Shown: positions 11,780 to 19,814 of the stretch, piece after piece
Numbering within the stretch: position 1 is the stretch's first letter
Layout of the letters: each line of letters begins with the position of its first letter
NCBI RefSeq assembly: GCF_016862815.1
Contig: NZ_BONR01000006.1
Coordinates: 62,001-126,000, forward strand
DNA: 64,000 nucleotides
Source of the DNA: Demequina activiva
GTDB lineage: Bacteria > Actinomycetota > Actinomycetes > Actinomycetales > Demequinaceae
Direction of reading: 5' to 3'
The notes under the pieces: model-generated
Database searches by the model: none
What the model saw: the letters and a program-made list of their open reading frames with translations, nothing else
What the model was told of the DNA's origin: nothing
Position numbers and translations under genes: made by a program

Positions 11780-12517
11780 GTGCCCACTGCCCCCCACGAC
11801 CATCAGCTGAGGCTCCTGGCCGTCCAGGATGCGGACCTGCGCATCCAGCAGGCGCAGCATCGTCGCGCGACGCTGCCCGTGCTCGCCCAGATCGACGAGC
11901 TCGTCCAGCTCGACCGGGGACTCGAGGAGGAGGCGGTGGCGCGCGGCACCGAGGTGAACGATCTTCGCCGGGCTGTCGCGAAGGCGGAGGACGACGTCCA
12001 GTCCGTGAGGGATCGAGCGGAGCGCGACCGGGCGCGGCTTGCCTCCTCGTCGACCTCGCCCAAGGACCTGCAGGCGCTTCAGGCGGACCTGGAGATCCTC
12101 GAGCGCCGCACCAGCGACCTCGAGGACGTCGAGCTCGAGGTGATGGAGAGCCTCGAGTCAGCGGAGGCCGCCCAGGCCGAGGTCGTGGCCCGCCGCGAGA
12201 ACGGCGTGAAGCGGCTGCGGGAGCTCGAGCACGAGCGCGATGTCACGTTCCGGTCGATCGACTCCGAGATCGAGGAGGCCGCGCAGGAGCGCGCGGCGGC
12301 CGCAGAGGGCCTCGACGCCGGGCTCGTGAGCCTGTACGAGCGGCTCCGCGAGCAGCACGGTGGCGTGGGCGCGGCGGCTCTCGAGGGCGGCACCTGCATG
12401 GGCTGCCACATGTCTCTCAACCCCGCGGACCTGCGCACGATCGACACTGCGCCGGCCGAGCAGATCGTGCGATGCGAGGAGTGCGGACGGATCCTGGTGC
12501 GCAAGGAGCGCGCGTGA
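11780..12517 (+). CDS. Coiled-coil protein with C-terminal C4 zinc ribbon
   Basis: The 245 residues are mainly a long heptad-rich coiled coil (about 15-190). It ends in a zinc ribbon whose four cysteines lie in CMGCHMSL and CEECGRI. The family is conserved in actinobacteria beside Nif3 genes; a nucleic-acid-binding role is usually proposed but not shown here. The GTG at 11780 has ACGGAGG 5-6 nt upstream. Its stop overlaps the next start as GTGA. Confidence 0.88.
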   Translation: MPTAPHDHQLRLLAVQDADLRIQQAQHRRATLPVLAQIDELVQLDRGLEEEAVARGTEVNDLRRAVAKAEDDVQSVRDRAERDRARLASSSTSPKDLQALQADLEILERRTSDLEDVELEVMESLESAEAAQAEVVARRENGVKRLRELEHERDVTFRSIDSEIEEAAQERAAAAEGLDAGLVSLYERLREQHGGVGAAALEGGTCMGCHMSLNPADLRTIDTAPAEQIVRCEECGRILVRKERA

Positions 12518-13338
12518 CGGATCGCCATCCGGAGGACACGGGCCCCGACGCAGGACCGGAGTACGACGACCACGTTGAGTCCGCCACCGCGGATGACACC
12601 CCCGTCGAGTCCTCTCAGACGCGTGGACGTTCGCTCTTCGCGGTCGCCGGCGGCGACCTCGTCAGCCCGCTCACCATGGTTCTGGTGCGACATGGCGTGA
12701 CGGACATGACGCTCTCGCACGCTCTGTCCGGCTCGAGCGTGGTGGGCCCGGCGCTGAACTCCCAGGGACGCATCCAGGCGGCCAAGGCCGCGGATGCCGT
12801 GTACCGCATCGGCCGTCGCGACTGGGACCGCGTCGCCCACGTGACTCGCGTGTTCGCCTCTCCCATGACCCGCACCCAGGAGACGGGTGCTGCGCTGGGC
12901 CGGCGCATCGGCGCCCATGTCGAGACCGAGGACCGCGTGCGCGAGATCGACTTCGGCCACTGGGAAGGCCTCACCGGAGACCAGGTGGCCGAGCGCTTCG
13001 GCGACGCGATCCACCGCTGGAGGTTCGGCGAGATCGCGGCGCCCGGCGGCGAGTCCATGCCTCAGGTGGGGGAGCGCTTCGACGCCTTCCTCCGGGACGC
13101 GGCGCGCGAGCATGCGCAGCTGTGCGCCGACGGCAGCGACATCGCGCGTGCGTGGGCCGTCGCCTCCCACGCCGTCGCCATCAAGTCCGCCGTGGGCGTC
13201 TCGACGGCGATGCCCGTGGACCACTGGGGACACATCTGGCCGCAGCCCGCGTCGCTGACGCTGCTGCAGCTGAGGGTGCGCTCCGACGGCGAGATCGCCG
13301 AGCGTCACGTGCTGTGCGTGGGCGCTCCCACGCATTGA
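12514..13338 (+). CDS. Histidine phosphatase (phosphoglycerate mutase-like), RNase H domain absent
   Basis: This 274-residue protein has a short disordered N-terminus of about 50 residues followed by a histidine phosphatase domain. The phosphohistidine motif RHG is at residues 59-61, and the second catalytic histidine is probably in AVASHAVAIK. In many actinobacteria the gene here encodes an RNase H/acid phosphatase fusion (Rv2228c type); here only the phosphatase half remains. The GTG at 12514 overlaps the preceding stop, with AAGGAG upstream. Confidence 0.87.
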   Translation: MTDRHPEDTGPDAGPEYDDHVESATADDTPVESSQTRGRSLFAVAGGDLVSPLTMVLVRHGVTDMTLSHALSGSSVVGPALNSQGRIQAAKAADAVYRIGRRDWDRVAHVTRVFASPMTRTQETGAALGRRIGAHVETEDRVREIDFGHWEGLTGDQVAERFGDAIHRWRFGEIAAPGGESMPQVGERFDAFLRDAAREHAQLCADGSDIARAWAVASHAVAIKSAVGVSTAMPVDHWGHIWPQPASLTLLQLRVRSDGEIAERHVLCVGAPTH

Positions 13339-13346
13339 GGCGACGG

Positions 13347-13865
13347 ATGGCTGACCGAACGGTGCTGCTGCGCGAGCCCTGGCACGCGATCCTGCGGCGC
13401 CTCGCGGTCCGCGTCGCGATCCTGCTCGGCGGACTTGCCTTCGCCGGCATACCGGGGGTGTGGGTCGGGCTCGTGGCCTCGCCCGTGCTGTGGGGGCTGG
13501 GCAGTCTGGTCGCCCTCCTCGGCGCGCTGTTCGTGGTCCTGTCGCTCGCGAACCTGGTGCGCACGCGCCGCGCGCTGCTGGTGCTCGAGCCCTCGGGCGC
13601 GATCCGGCGCCCCGCCTCCGTCCAGGAGGGCTGGCTCAAGCGCCCCGTCGAGCGCGTGGAGGGCGCGGATGTGGTGGTCACTCCCGCACTGAGCTCGGTG
13701 ATGGGGTCGAAGGCGGATCCGCGCGTGACGCTCACCGCGGGCGGTCGCTCCATCGCAGACGTGCCGCTGTGGGGGGTCGACGTCGAGGATTTCGTCGCGC
13801 GCACCAACGCGCTGCTGGATGGCGACCGCCTGCGCTACGCGCCGCCGCAGATCCCCGGCGACTGA
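13347..13865 (+). CDS. Small membrane protein, two membrane segments
   Basis: This 172-residue protein has two hydrophobic segments (about 17-37 and 42-66) and a soluble C-terminal domain of about 100 residues, possibly PH-like. I do not recognise a named family. The ATG at 13347 is preceded by GAGG with 6 nt spacing, 8 bp after the phosphatase stop, so it is the last gene of that run. It converges on the FNT channel gene with a 21-bp gap. Confidence 0.78.
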   Translation: MADRTVLLREPWHAILRRLAVRVAILLGGLAFAGIPGVWVGLVASPVLWGLGSLVALLGALFVVLSLANLVRTRRALLVLEPSGAIRRPASVQEGWLKRPVERVEGADVVVTPALSSVMGSKADPRVTLTAGGRSIADVPLWGVDVEDFVARTNALLDGDRLRYAPPQIPGD

Positions 13866-13886
13866 CGCATCGGCCGTTCGCGGCTG

Positions 13887-14741
13887 TCACGCCTCCGTGT
13901 CGCCGCTGCGCTTGCGCATGAGCCGCTGAGCGTCGTTGGCGTAGGCGTAGTACCAGCCGATCAGCAGCCCTCCGCCCACAAAGTTGCCGAGGAGCACGAT
14001 GCCTACGTTCCCCAGCGCCAGGCCCACATCGATCCCGTTGCTGAGCCCCATGATCGTGAAGAGCACCGTGTTGGCGACCGAGTGCTCGAAGCCCACGAAG
14101 GCGAACACGAAGACGCTCATCACCATCGTCACGGCGGAGGTGAGGTCGTCGCGGATGCGGCCGTTGTAGACCAGCAGCATCGCGAGGTTGATCATGAAGT
14201 TGCACAGCACCGCGCGCATGAACAGGTCCGACCACCCGCCGACGCCGCCCGCGACGTAGTCGAGCTTGTGGTCCACGCTCATCTGCATCTGATCGCCCAC
14301 GGCGCCGTCCGCGAGCGTCGACGCCGCGACCATGAGGGCCACCGCGAGACCGCCCATGACGTTGCCGGCGTAGCAGTACAGCAGGATGCGCAGGGATCGC
14401 AGCGGCGTGGTGCGCCGGTAGTACGCGCCGATCGCGACGATCATCATGTTCGACGTCAGCAGCTCGGACTTGCTGTAGTAGATGAACACCAGCGCGAACC
14501 CGAACACGGCGGCTCCCACCATGCGGCCGATCGCGATCAGGTCTCCGTCGCCCACCTCCGCGAACCCCGCCAGGACCGCGTAGTAGGTGAGGTACATGAC
14601 GCCTATCAGCGCACCGGCCATGGCGGCTCGCATGATGTAGACCCGAGCGAGCTGACCGCTCATCGCCGTCTTGGTCTCGAGGGCGTCCAGGACGGTCGAG
14701 ATGAACGTCGAGCCCGGGAAGAGCCGGTCTTCTGCTGTCAT
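13887..14741 (-). CDS. Formate/nitrite transporter family channel
   Basis: This 284-residue membrane protein has six hydrophobic segments and the FNT signatures: KSELLTSNMM after the second segment, and GFEHSVANTV with the central histidine that gates permeation. FNT channels are pentamers passing formate, nitrite or related anions. There is no formate or nitrite enzyme gene nearby, so the substrate is open. It is preceded by yaaA on the same strand, 47 bp away. Confidence 0.93.
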   Translation of the reverse strand: MTAEDRLFPGSTFISTVLDALETKTAMSGQLARVYIMRAAMAGALIGVMYLTYYAVLAGFAEVGDGDLIAIGRMVGAAVFGFALVFIYYSKSELLTSNMMIVAIGAYYRRTTPLRSLRILLYCYAGNVMGGLAVALMVAASTLADGAVGDQMQMSVDHKLDYVAGGVGGWSDLFMRAVLCNFMINLAMLLVYNGRIRDDLTSAVTMVMSVFVFAFVGFEHSVANTVLFTIMGLSNGIDVGLALGNVGIVLLGNFVGGGLLIGWYYAYANDAQRLMRKRSGDTEA

Positions 14742-14788
14742 GGCACCACGCTACTCAGGTCCCGGGGGTGCGGGATGTCGCGAGTCGC

Positions 14789-15541
14789 TCAGGCGGCGAC
14801 CACGAGCGTCAGCTCGTGCTCGGTGAGCGTCACGTCGATCACACCGTCGATGGTGCGCGCGGCGTCGGCCAGGTCCTGAGCGGTCTCCGGCACCGCATCG
14901 GCCCTCACCAGCGCGCCCGTGAGGAGGCCGCGAGTGTGCTTGGCCATGTGGCTGACGACGGTGCGCCTGCCGTGCAGCTCGCGCTCGACGCGCACGGACA
15001 CGTGGGGGATCCCTGCGGGGCGCCAGGCGGCGACGTAGGACGAGCTGCGGCAGTCGACCACCAGGCGGCCGTGGGCGAGGTGTCCCAGCTCCGCGGCCAG
15101 GTGCTGGCGCCAGAACGACGCCAGGGGGCCGATGCGCCCCAGGCTCGTCGACATCGACAGGCGGTAGGCAGGGATGAGGTCCGAGGGGGAGACGGCGCCC
15201 CACAGCGCGGACACGATCCGCACGCGCTCGGCGGCGTGCTCGAGGTCTGCGCCGGTCCAGTGCGCGGCGCCGGCGGCGTCGTAGAGCACGCCGGTGTAGA
15301 CGGCCGATGCGGGAGCGGCGGGGTTGTCCCAGAGCGTGCGATTGCGTTCGACCTCGGCTCCCAGGCTCGCGCCCACGCCGAGCACGTCGTAGGCGTTGCG
15401 CTGGGCGCTCACCTTCGCGAGCGCGTCGCCCACGCGACGGCGTGCGCGCGCGAGGCCCGGGTGGGCGAGCGACTCCAGATCCACCGGGGGACCGGAGGCG
15501 GGCGCGGTCTTGCCTTCGGACGGCGGGAGCAGGATCAGCAC
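14789..15541 (-). CDS. yaaA: Peroxide stress protein YaaA (UPF0246)
   Basis: This 250-residue protein opens with LILLPPSEGK, the hallmark of YaaA/UPF0246, and keeps NRTLWDNPA, SALWGAVSPSDLIPAYRLSM and VSHMAKHTRG. In E. coli YaaA limits intracellular iron and DNA damage during peroxide stress. I start at GTG 15541, where homology begins; a frame open further upstream would add a Gly/Pro-rich stretch toward the rnpB promoter. No strong ribosome site is visible. Confidence 0.92.
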   Translation of the reverse strand: MLILLPPSEGKTAPASGPPVDLESLAHPGLARARRRVGDALAKVSAQRNAYDVLGVGASLGAEVERNRTLWDNPAAPASAVYTGVLYDAAGAAHWTGADLEHAAERVRIVSALWGAVSPSDLIPAYRLSMSTSLGRIGPLASFWRQHLAAELGHLAHGRLVVDCRSSSYVAAWRPAGIPHVSVRVERELHGRRTVVSHMAKHTRGLLTGALVRADAVPETAQDLADAARTIDGVIDVTLTEHELTLVVAA

Positions 15542-15607
15542 GCCACCAGGGTACGGGCCGGATGCCGGGCTCGGACCGTTCGGGTGAGCGTGGCCGCCCA
15601 CCCCGGG

Positions 15608-15613
15608 TAGTCT
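15608..15613 (+). promoter_or_regulatory. -10 box of rnpB
   Basis: TAGTCT ends 6 nt before position 15620, the first paired base of the P1 helix of RNase P RNA. The same rule that places leaderless starts therefore predicts the 5' end of this RNA. Confidence 0.6.
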
Positions 15614-15619
15614 GGAGGC

Positions 15620-16010
15620 GCGGATGAGCTGGCCAGGCGGCCGCGTGGTCCTTCACGGATCCCGAGGAACGTCCGGGCTCCGCAGGGCAGGGTGATGGCT
15701 AACGGCCACCCGGGGTGACCCGCGGGACAGTGCCACAGAGAGAAGACCGCCTCCCGGCGTCGCAAGGCGCCGGGCGGTAAGGGTGAAAGGGTGAGGTAAG
15801 AGCTCACCGCGCGACTGGTGACAGGAGCGGCACGGTAAACCCCACCCGGAGCAAGGCCAGACAGAGAGCGCTTGAGGGCTGCCCGCCCGATGCTCTCGGG
15901 TAGGTCGCTGGAGCCCTGGAGCAATCCAGGGCGTAGATGGATGGTCGCCCGGTGCGAGTGCAGCAATGCGCGCACCCGACAGAACCCGGCGTATCGGCCA
16001 GCTCATCCGC
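15620..16010 (+). ncRNA. rnpB: RNase P RNA, bacterial type A
   Basis: This is the catalytic RNA that trims tRNA 5' leaders. The P1 helix is explicit: 15620-15634 pairs perfectly with 15996-16010. Conserved core elements appear in order: GAGGAACGTCCGGGCTCC near 15661, the ACAGAGAGAAGACCG region, CGGTAAACCCC near 15834, and AGATGGATGGTCGC near 15934. The length of about 390 nt fits a GC-rich type A RNA. Confidence 0.96.
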
Positions 16011-16369
16011 CTCAGGGCTGGCTCGCGGCAGCTCTCGTCAGAGGGTGCTGGCGTCAGCGTTTGCTAGAGTCGCCTCAGGCGGCTCACCCGCGCCTGTCCC
16101 GCACGATGTCCCGATCAGGGCACATCAGCGGTCGTTCACCCCGGCGATCGAGAGCGGGCACCACCCCCGGTAGCGCAGCAGTGGCCACCAGCGTCCGCGT
16201 CGGGGTCACAGGCGCGGCTCCGGCGCTCGGCGTGCAGGCGGGTTGCTCCGCCGACGCGCACCTGCGTGGAGACACGAGGGAGCGGACGGCGGTCCAGCCG
16301 CCGCGTGGCGGACTCGTCTCGAACGCGAGGCGTGCCGTCCCGATGGCGACACCACGAACAGGAGGCTCA
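16011..16369 (+). other. Gap between rnpB and the helicase, with candidate promoter
   Basis: I see no convincing gene in these 359 bp. TAGAGT at 16065-16070, preceded by TTGC, looks like an extended -10 and would give the helicase a leader of about 290 nt. The helicase frame stays open upstream through this gap, but the extension is low-complexity Arg/Ala/Gly with no conserved look. Confidence 0.4.
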
Positions 16370-18556
16370 GTGTCTCGATCAGCTCAGGGGCGCTCCGGCC
16401 GTGCGCGCGCCAAGGGCGGCACGCCGCGCCCTCGAGGCGGTGGCCGGAAGCAGCAGGCGACCAGGCCCCGCGAGAAGGGCCTCATCCCGCTGCTCGCAGC
16501 GCTCGCGAACGATGTCGACCGCGCACTGCAGCGTCCTCCTGTTCGCGCCAGCGTGCGCACCACCTTCCAGGTCGTGGCGCTGCTGGTGCGCGAGGAGCGG
16601 GCGGCGGTGAAGGACGACGCATCGCTCAGCTCTTCCGCGCGAGAGGAACGCCTGCGCAGGCTCGACGGCGTCGGGGAACTGCTCGCGAAGACTGCCGCGC
16701 GCGACACGTCGCTGCTGACGCTGCTCGCGGAGGACGCGCGCGTGAGCGACGCGGCTCGCGGCCTGAGGCTCGACGTGCTGCGCCAGGCGGGACGCGACGT
16801 ACCGGACGAGCCCGAGCCTGCGCACGAGCCTCCTGCCGCGCCGTCGCCTGGTGCCGAGAAGCAGGTGGTGCCGCAGTCCGCGCTGTCGCGCCAGATGGCG
16901 AACCCCTTCCTGGCACCGTCCTTCGGTGCAGCCCGCGAGCAGGAGGCCGCACGGCCTCGACGTCTCGCAGGGTGGGAGCTCCTCACCCCGCTGTTCCGCT
17001 CCTTCGAGCACGACTCGCCGGGAGTGCCCGCGTGCATGGCGCTGCCCGAGCGAGGGTCGACCGCCGGAGCGACACGCCTGCCGCTCGGCCGCTCTCTGAT
17101 GCCGCACCAGGACCAGGTGGTCGGAGCCGCTGCACGAGGGCATCGCACCTTCCTGCTCGCCGACGAGCCCGGACTCGGCAAGACGGCCCAGGCGCTGCTC
17201 GCCGCGCAGGCCGCCGACGCGTACCCGCTTCTCGTGGTGGCGCCGAACGTCGTGAAGACCAACTGGGCGCGCGAGGTCGACATGTGGACTCCGGGCCGCC
17301 GTGCGACGGTGGTCCACGGTGACGGCGACGACGTGGATGCCTTCGCTGACGTGGTGATCGTCAACTACGACATCCTGGACCGCCATGCCGGGTGGTTCGG
17401 CACCCACGGATTCCGCGGAATGGTCGTGGACGAGGCGCACTTCATCAAGAACAAGTCGTCGCAACGCTCGCAGCATGTGCTCGAGCTGTCAGCGCGCATC
17501 CAGCAGCGCACCACCCGCCCGCTCCTCATGGCGCTCACCGGCACGCCGCTGATCAACGACATCGAGGACTTTCGGGCGATCTGGCAGTTCCTCGGCTGGA
17601 TCGACGAGGACAAGCCGCGAGGGCCGCTCATGGCGGCGCTCGAGGCGACAGGCTTGGATCCGAGCGACCGGGGATTCTTCGCGGCCGCGCGTTCTGCTGT
17701 CATCGATCAGGGGATCGTCCGCCGGCGCAAGGTCGACGTCGCGGCGGACATCCCGTCGCGGCGCGTCGCTGACCTGCCCGTCGAGCTCGACGGACCCGCC
17801 GGTCGCACCATCCGTGCTGCCGAGGCCGCTCTCGCCGAACGGATGGTCGCCCAGTACCGGCGCGCCGTCAGCGCCCGCGAGGACGGCGAGCCGGTCGACG
17901 GCGTCGACCTCGGCATCGCACGCGCGATCGCAACGGCCGAGCTCAAGGATGCGGCCTCCAAGAAGTCTGGCGACACCGTGTTCGCTCTGGTCCGTCGCAT
18001 CGGCCAGGCGAAGGCCGGGCTTGCGGCCGACTATGCGGCGCAGCTGGTTCGCAACGTCGGCAAGGTCGTGTTCTTCGCCAAGCATGTCGACGTCATGGAC
18101 GAGGCGGAGCAGACCTTCGCGGACCGTGGGATCGGCTATGTCTCGCTGCGCGGCGACCAGAGCGCCAAGGCGCGAGAGCGGAGCATCGCCTCGTTCACGG
18201 ACGATCCTGATGTCCACGTCATCGTGTGCTCGCTCATGGCCGCCGGAGTAGGCGTGAACCTGCAGGCTGCGTCGAACCTCGTGCTTGCTGAGCTGTCGTG
18301 GACCGATGCAGAGCAGACGCAGGCCATCGATCGCATCCACCGCATCGGCCAGACCGAGCCAGTGACCGCGTGGCGCATCATCGCGACGCAGACCGTCGAC
18401 TCAAGGATCGCGCAGCTCATCGACAGCAAGTCCGGACTCGCGGCTCGCGCGCTCGACGGAGCTGTGGGCGACGACGCCGAGCCCTCGGCTTCGGCTCAGG
18501 TCGAGGCCCTGGTGGGGCTGCTGGTGGATGCGCTCGATGCCGAGGCCGCCGACTGA
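16370..18556 (+). CDS. SNF2-family DNA-dependent ATPase/helicase
   Basis: The 728-residue protein has a basic, disordered N-terminus of about 45 residues, a helical region of unknown function to about 200, then a SNF2 motor. The Walker A-like DEPGLGKT lies near residue 264, the DEAH box (VVDEAHFIKN) near 353, LTGTPLIND near 390, and motif VI (IDRIHRIGQ) near 655. SNF2 proteins translocate on double-stranded DNA; the single-domain layout resembles SMARCAL1/HepA-like annealing helicases. The GTG at 16370 is chosen for AGGAGG just upstream; ATG 16343 is in frame. No restriction or defence genes are nearby, so a housekeeping role is more likely. Confidence 0.88.
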   Translation: MSRSAQGRSGRARAKGGTPRPRGGGRKQQATRPREKGLIPLLAALANDVDRALQRPPVRASVRTTFQVVALLVREERAAVKDDASLSSSAREERLRRLDGVGELLAKTAARDTSLLTLLAEDARVSDAARGLRLDVLRQAGRDVPDEPEPAHEPPAAPSPGAEKQVVPQSALSRQMANPFLAPSFGAAREQEAARPRRLAGWELLTPLFRSFEHDSPGVPACMALPERGSTAGATRLPLGRSLMPHQDQVVGAAARGHRTFLLADEPGLGKTAQALLAAQAADAYPLLVVAPNVVKTNWAREVDMWTPGRRATVVHGDGDDVDAFADVVIVNYDILDRHAGWFGTHGFRGMVVDEAHFIKNKSSQRSQHVLELSARIQQRTTRPLLMALTGTPLINDIEDFRAIWQFLGWIDEDKPRGPLMAALEATGLDPSDRGFFAAARSAVIDQGIVRRRKVDVAADIPSRRVADLPVELDGPAGRTIRAAEAALAERMVAQYRRAVSAREDGEPVDGVDLGIARAIATAELKDAASKKSGDTVFALVRRIGQAKAGLAADYAAQLVRNVGKVVFFAKHVDVMDEAEQTFADRGIGYVSLRGDQSAKARERSIASFTDDPDVHVIVCSLMAAGVGVNLQAASNLVLAELSWTDAEQTQAIDRIHRIGQTEPVTAWRIIATQTVDSRIAQLIDSKSGLAARALDGAVGDDAEPSASAQVEALVGLLVDALDAEAAD

Positions 18557-18585
18557 CCCTGCGCGTCACGAATGTGCCCTCCCAG

Positions 18586-18591
18586 TACCAT
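18586..18591 (+). promoter_or_regulatory. Leaderless -10 box of cutC
   Basis: TACCAT ends 6 nt before the GTG at 18598. It decides between that GTG and an in-frame GTG at 18574, which lies upstream of the box. Confidence 0.6.
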
Positions 18592-18597
18592 CGAACG

Positions 18598-19320
18598 GTG
18601 CCTCCTCACACTGCCAGCTCCGTCCTGGTCGAGATCGTGATCGATGACGTCGAGGGTGCGGTGGTCGCCGAGCGCGAGGGCGCCGACCGCGTGGAGCTGT
18701 GCGCGGACCTGGGCCAAGGAGGAACCACGCCGTCGATCGGGATGATCCGGCAGGTGCTGGCGCGCGTGGCACGCGTGGGAGTGCAGGTGATGGTGCGGCC
18801 ACGCGGCGGTGACTTCGTGTACGACGAGGACGAGGTCGCGGTGATGGTCGAGGACGCGCGGGCGATCCGCGACCTGGCCGCCTCGGCGCGCGTGAGGGTG
18901 GGCATCGTGACCGGGGCTCTCACGGCGGAGGGCGCCGTCGACGAGCAGACCGTCGCGCGCATCGTCCAGGCAGCGCAGCCGGTCCCGGTGACGTTCCACA
19001 AGGCCATCGACGACGCCGCGGACCTCGACGCGGCGTATGCCGGGCTCGCGCGACTGGGGGTCGAGCGCGTGCTCACCTCTGGCGGTGCGCCCACGGCGGC
19101 GCAAGGAGCCGATGCGCTGGCGCGGCTGGCGGCGGCGCCGTTCGGGCCCGCAGTGCTCGCCGGCGGGGGAGTGCGTCCGCACAACGTGGGCGCCCTGCTC
19201 GCATCGGCTCCCGTGCGCGAGGTGCACCTGCGCGCGCAGTCGCCCAGCCTCCGCGGCGACGGCACCCTGCGCACTGACCCTGAGACCGTGCGGGCGGCGG
19301 TGGAGGCCGCCCGTTCCTGA
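18598..19320 (+). CDS. cutC: CutC family protein
   Basis: This 240-residue TIM-barrel protein carries CutC hallmarks: VELCADLGQGGTTPS, MVRPRGGDF, VTFHKAIDD and LTSGGAPTA. CutC was named for copper homeostasis in E. coli, but that role is disputed and the enzymatic function is unsettled. The length is typical. The leaderless -10 box sets the start. It follows the helicase gene by 41 bp on the same strand, and no other copper gene is near. Confidence 0.93.
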   Translation: MPPHTASSVLVEIVIDDVEGAVVAEREGADRVELCADLGQGGTTPSIGMIRQVLARVARVGVQVMVRPRGGDFVYDEDEVAVMVEDARAIRDLAASARVRVGIVTGALTAEGAVDEQTVARIVQAAQPVPVTFHKAIDDAADLDAAYAGLARLGVERVLTSGGAPTAAQGADALARLAAAPFGPAVLAGGGVRPHNVGALLASAPVREVHLRAQSPSLRGDGTLRTDPETVRAAVEAARS

Positions 19321-19394
19321 GCGTCCGGCGGGCGGCGGATGTCGACTTCGCCACTTGTGCGCGTGCTGCAGACGAAAGTCGCGCGTCTCGCGAC

Positions 19395-19400
19395 TACCGT
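19395..19400 (+). promoter_or_regulatory. Leaderless -10 box of the lipoprotein gene
   Basis: TACCGT ends 6 nt before the ATG at 19407; there is no Shine-Dalgarno sequence. Confidence 0.65.
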
Positions 19401-19406
19401 GTCGGC

Positions 19407-19742
19407 ATGCGCAACGCAGCGATCATCGTGGCCTCCCTGTCCCTCGCGGCCTGCTCGGCCCCTGCGGCTGACGGCTCCGTCGAACCCGCGCCGGTGGAGA
19501 CCACGGAGGGCGCGCCTGCGGCCCCAACCCAGTCGGCAGCACCCACCTTCTGGGAGCTCGCGCCGCTGGGTGAGGGCGAGCACCTCAAGGTTCACATCGA
19601 TGATCGGGCGCGCGCCGGCGACTGCGAAGAGCTCGAGGTTCAGTTCGAGCGTTGGGTCGAGGCCGACCTCATCGAGGGCTTCACCCATGAGGTGCTCGCG
19701 TACATCGAGGCTCAGACCCGGGGCGCCGGCTGCGCCACCTAG
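19407..19742 (+). CDS. Small secreted lipoprotein
   Basis: The 111-residue product has a short signal sequence ending in the lipobox LAAC (Cys16). A Pro/Ala/Thr-rich linker of about 35 residues follows, then a small domain with two cysteines (DCEEL and GAGCAT) that could form a disulphide. It should be anchored to the outer face of the plasma membrane. I do not recognise the domain. The leaderless promoter supports it as a genuine, separately expressed gene. Confidence 0.75.
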   Translation: MRNAAIIVASLSLAACSAPAADGSVEPAPVETTEGAPAAPTQSAAPTFWELAPLGEGEHLKVHIDDRARAGDCEELEVQFERWVEADLIEGFTHEVLAYIEAQTRGAGCAT

Positions 19743-19802
19743 GTGCGCGCGGGGTGGTGGCCGCCCCGGCACGTCGCGCGCCGCATCTGGCACTGCGAGC
19801 GC

Positions 19803-19808
19803 TAGCCT
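19803..19808 (+). promoter_or_regulatory. Leaderless -10 box of the LCP gene
   Basis: TAGCCT ends 6 nt before the GTG at 19815, and no ribosome-binding site is present. Confidence 0.65.
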
Positions 19809-19814
19809 CGCAGG

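Noticed and set aside
16011-16369. Possible N-terminal extension of the helicase or a hidden small gene
   Set aside because: The open frame is low-complexity with no conserved motif, and AGGAGG marks the GTG at 16370. The gap is better read as leader sequence.
16370-18556. A SNF2-based antiphage system
   Set aside because: Neighbours are rnpB and cutC; there is no nuclease, methylase or DISARM-like partner on either side.
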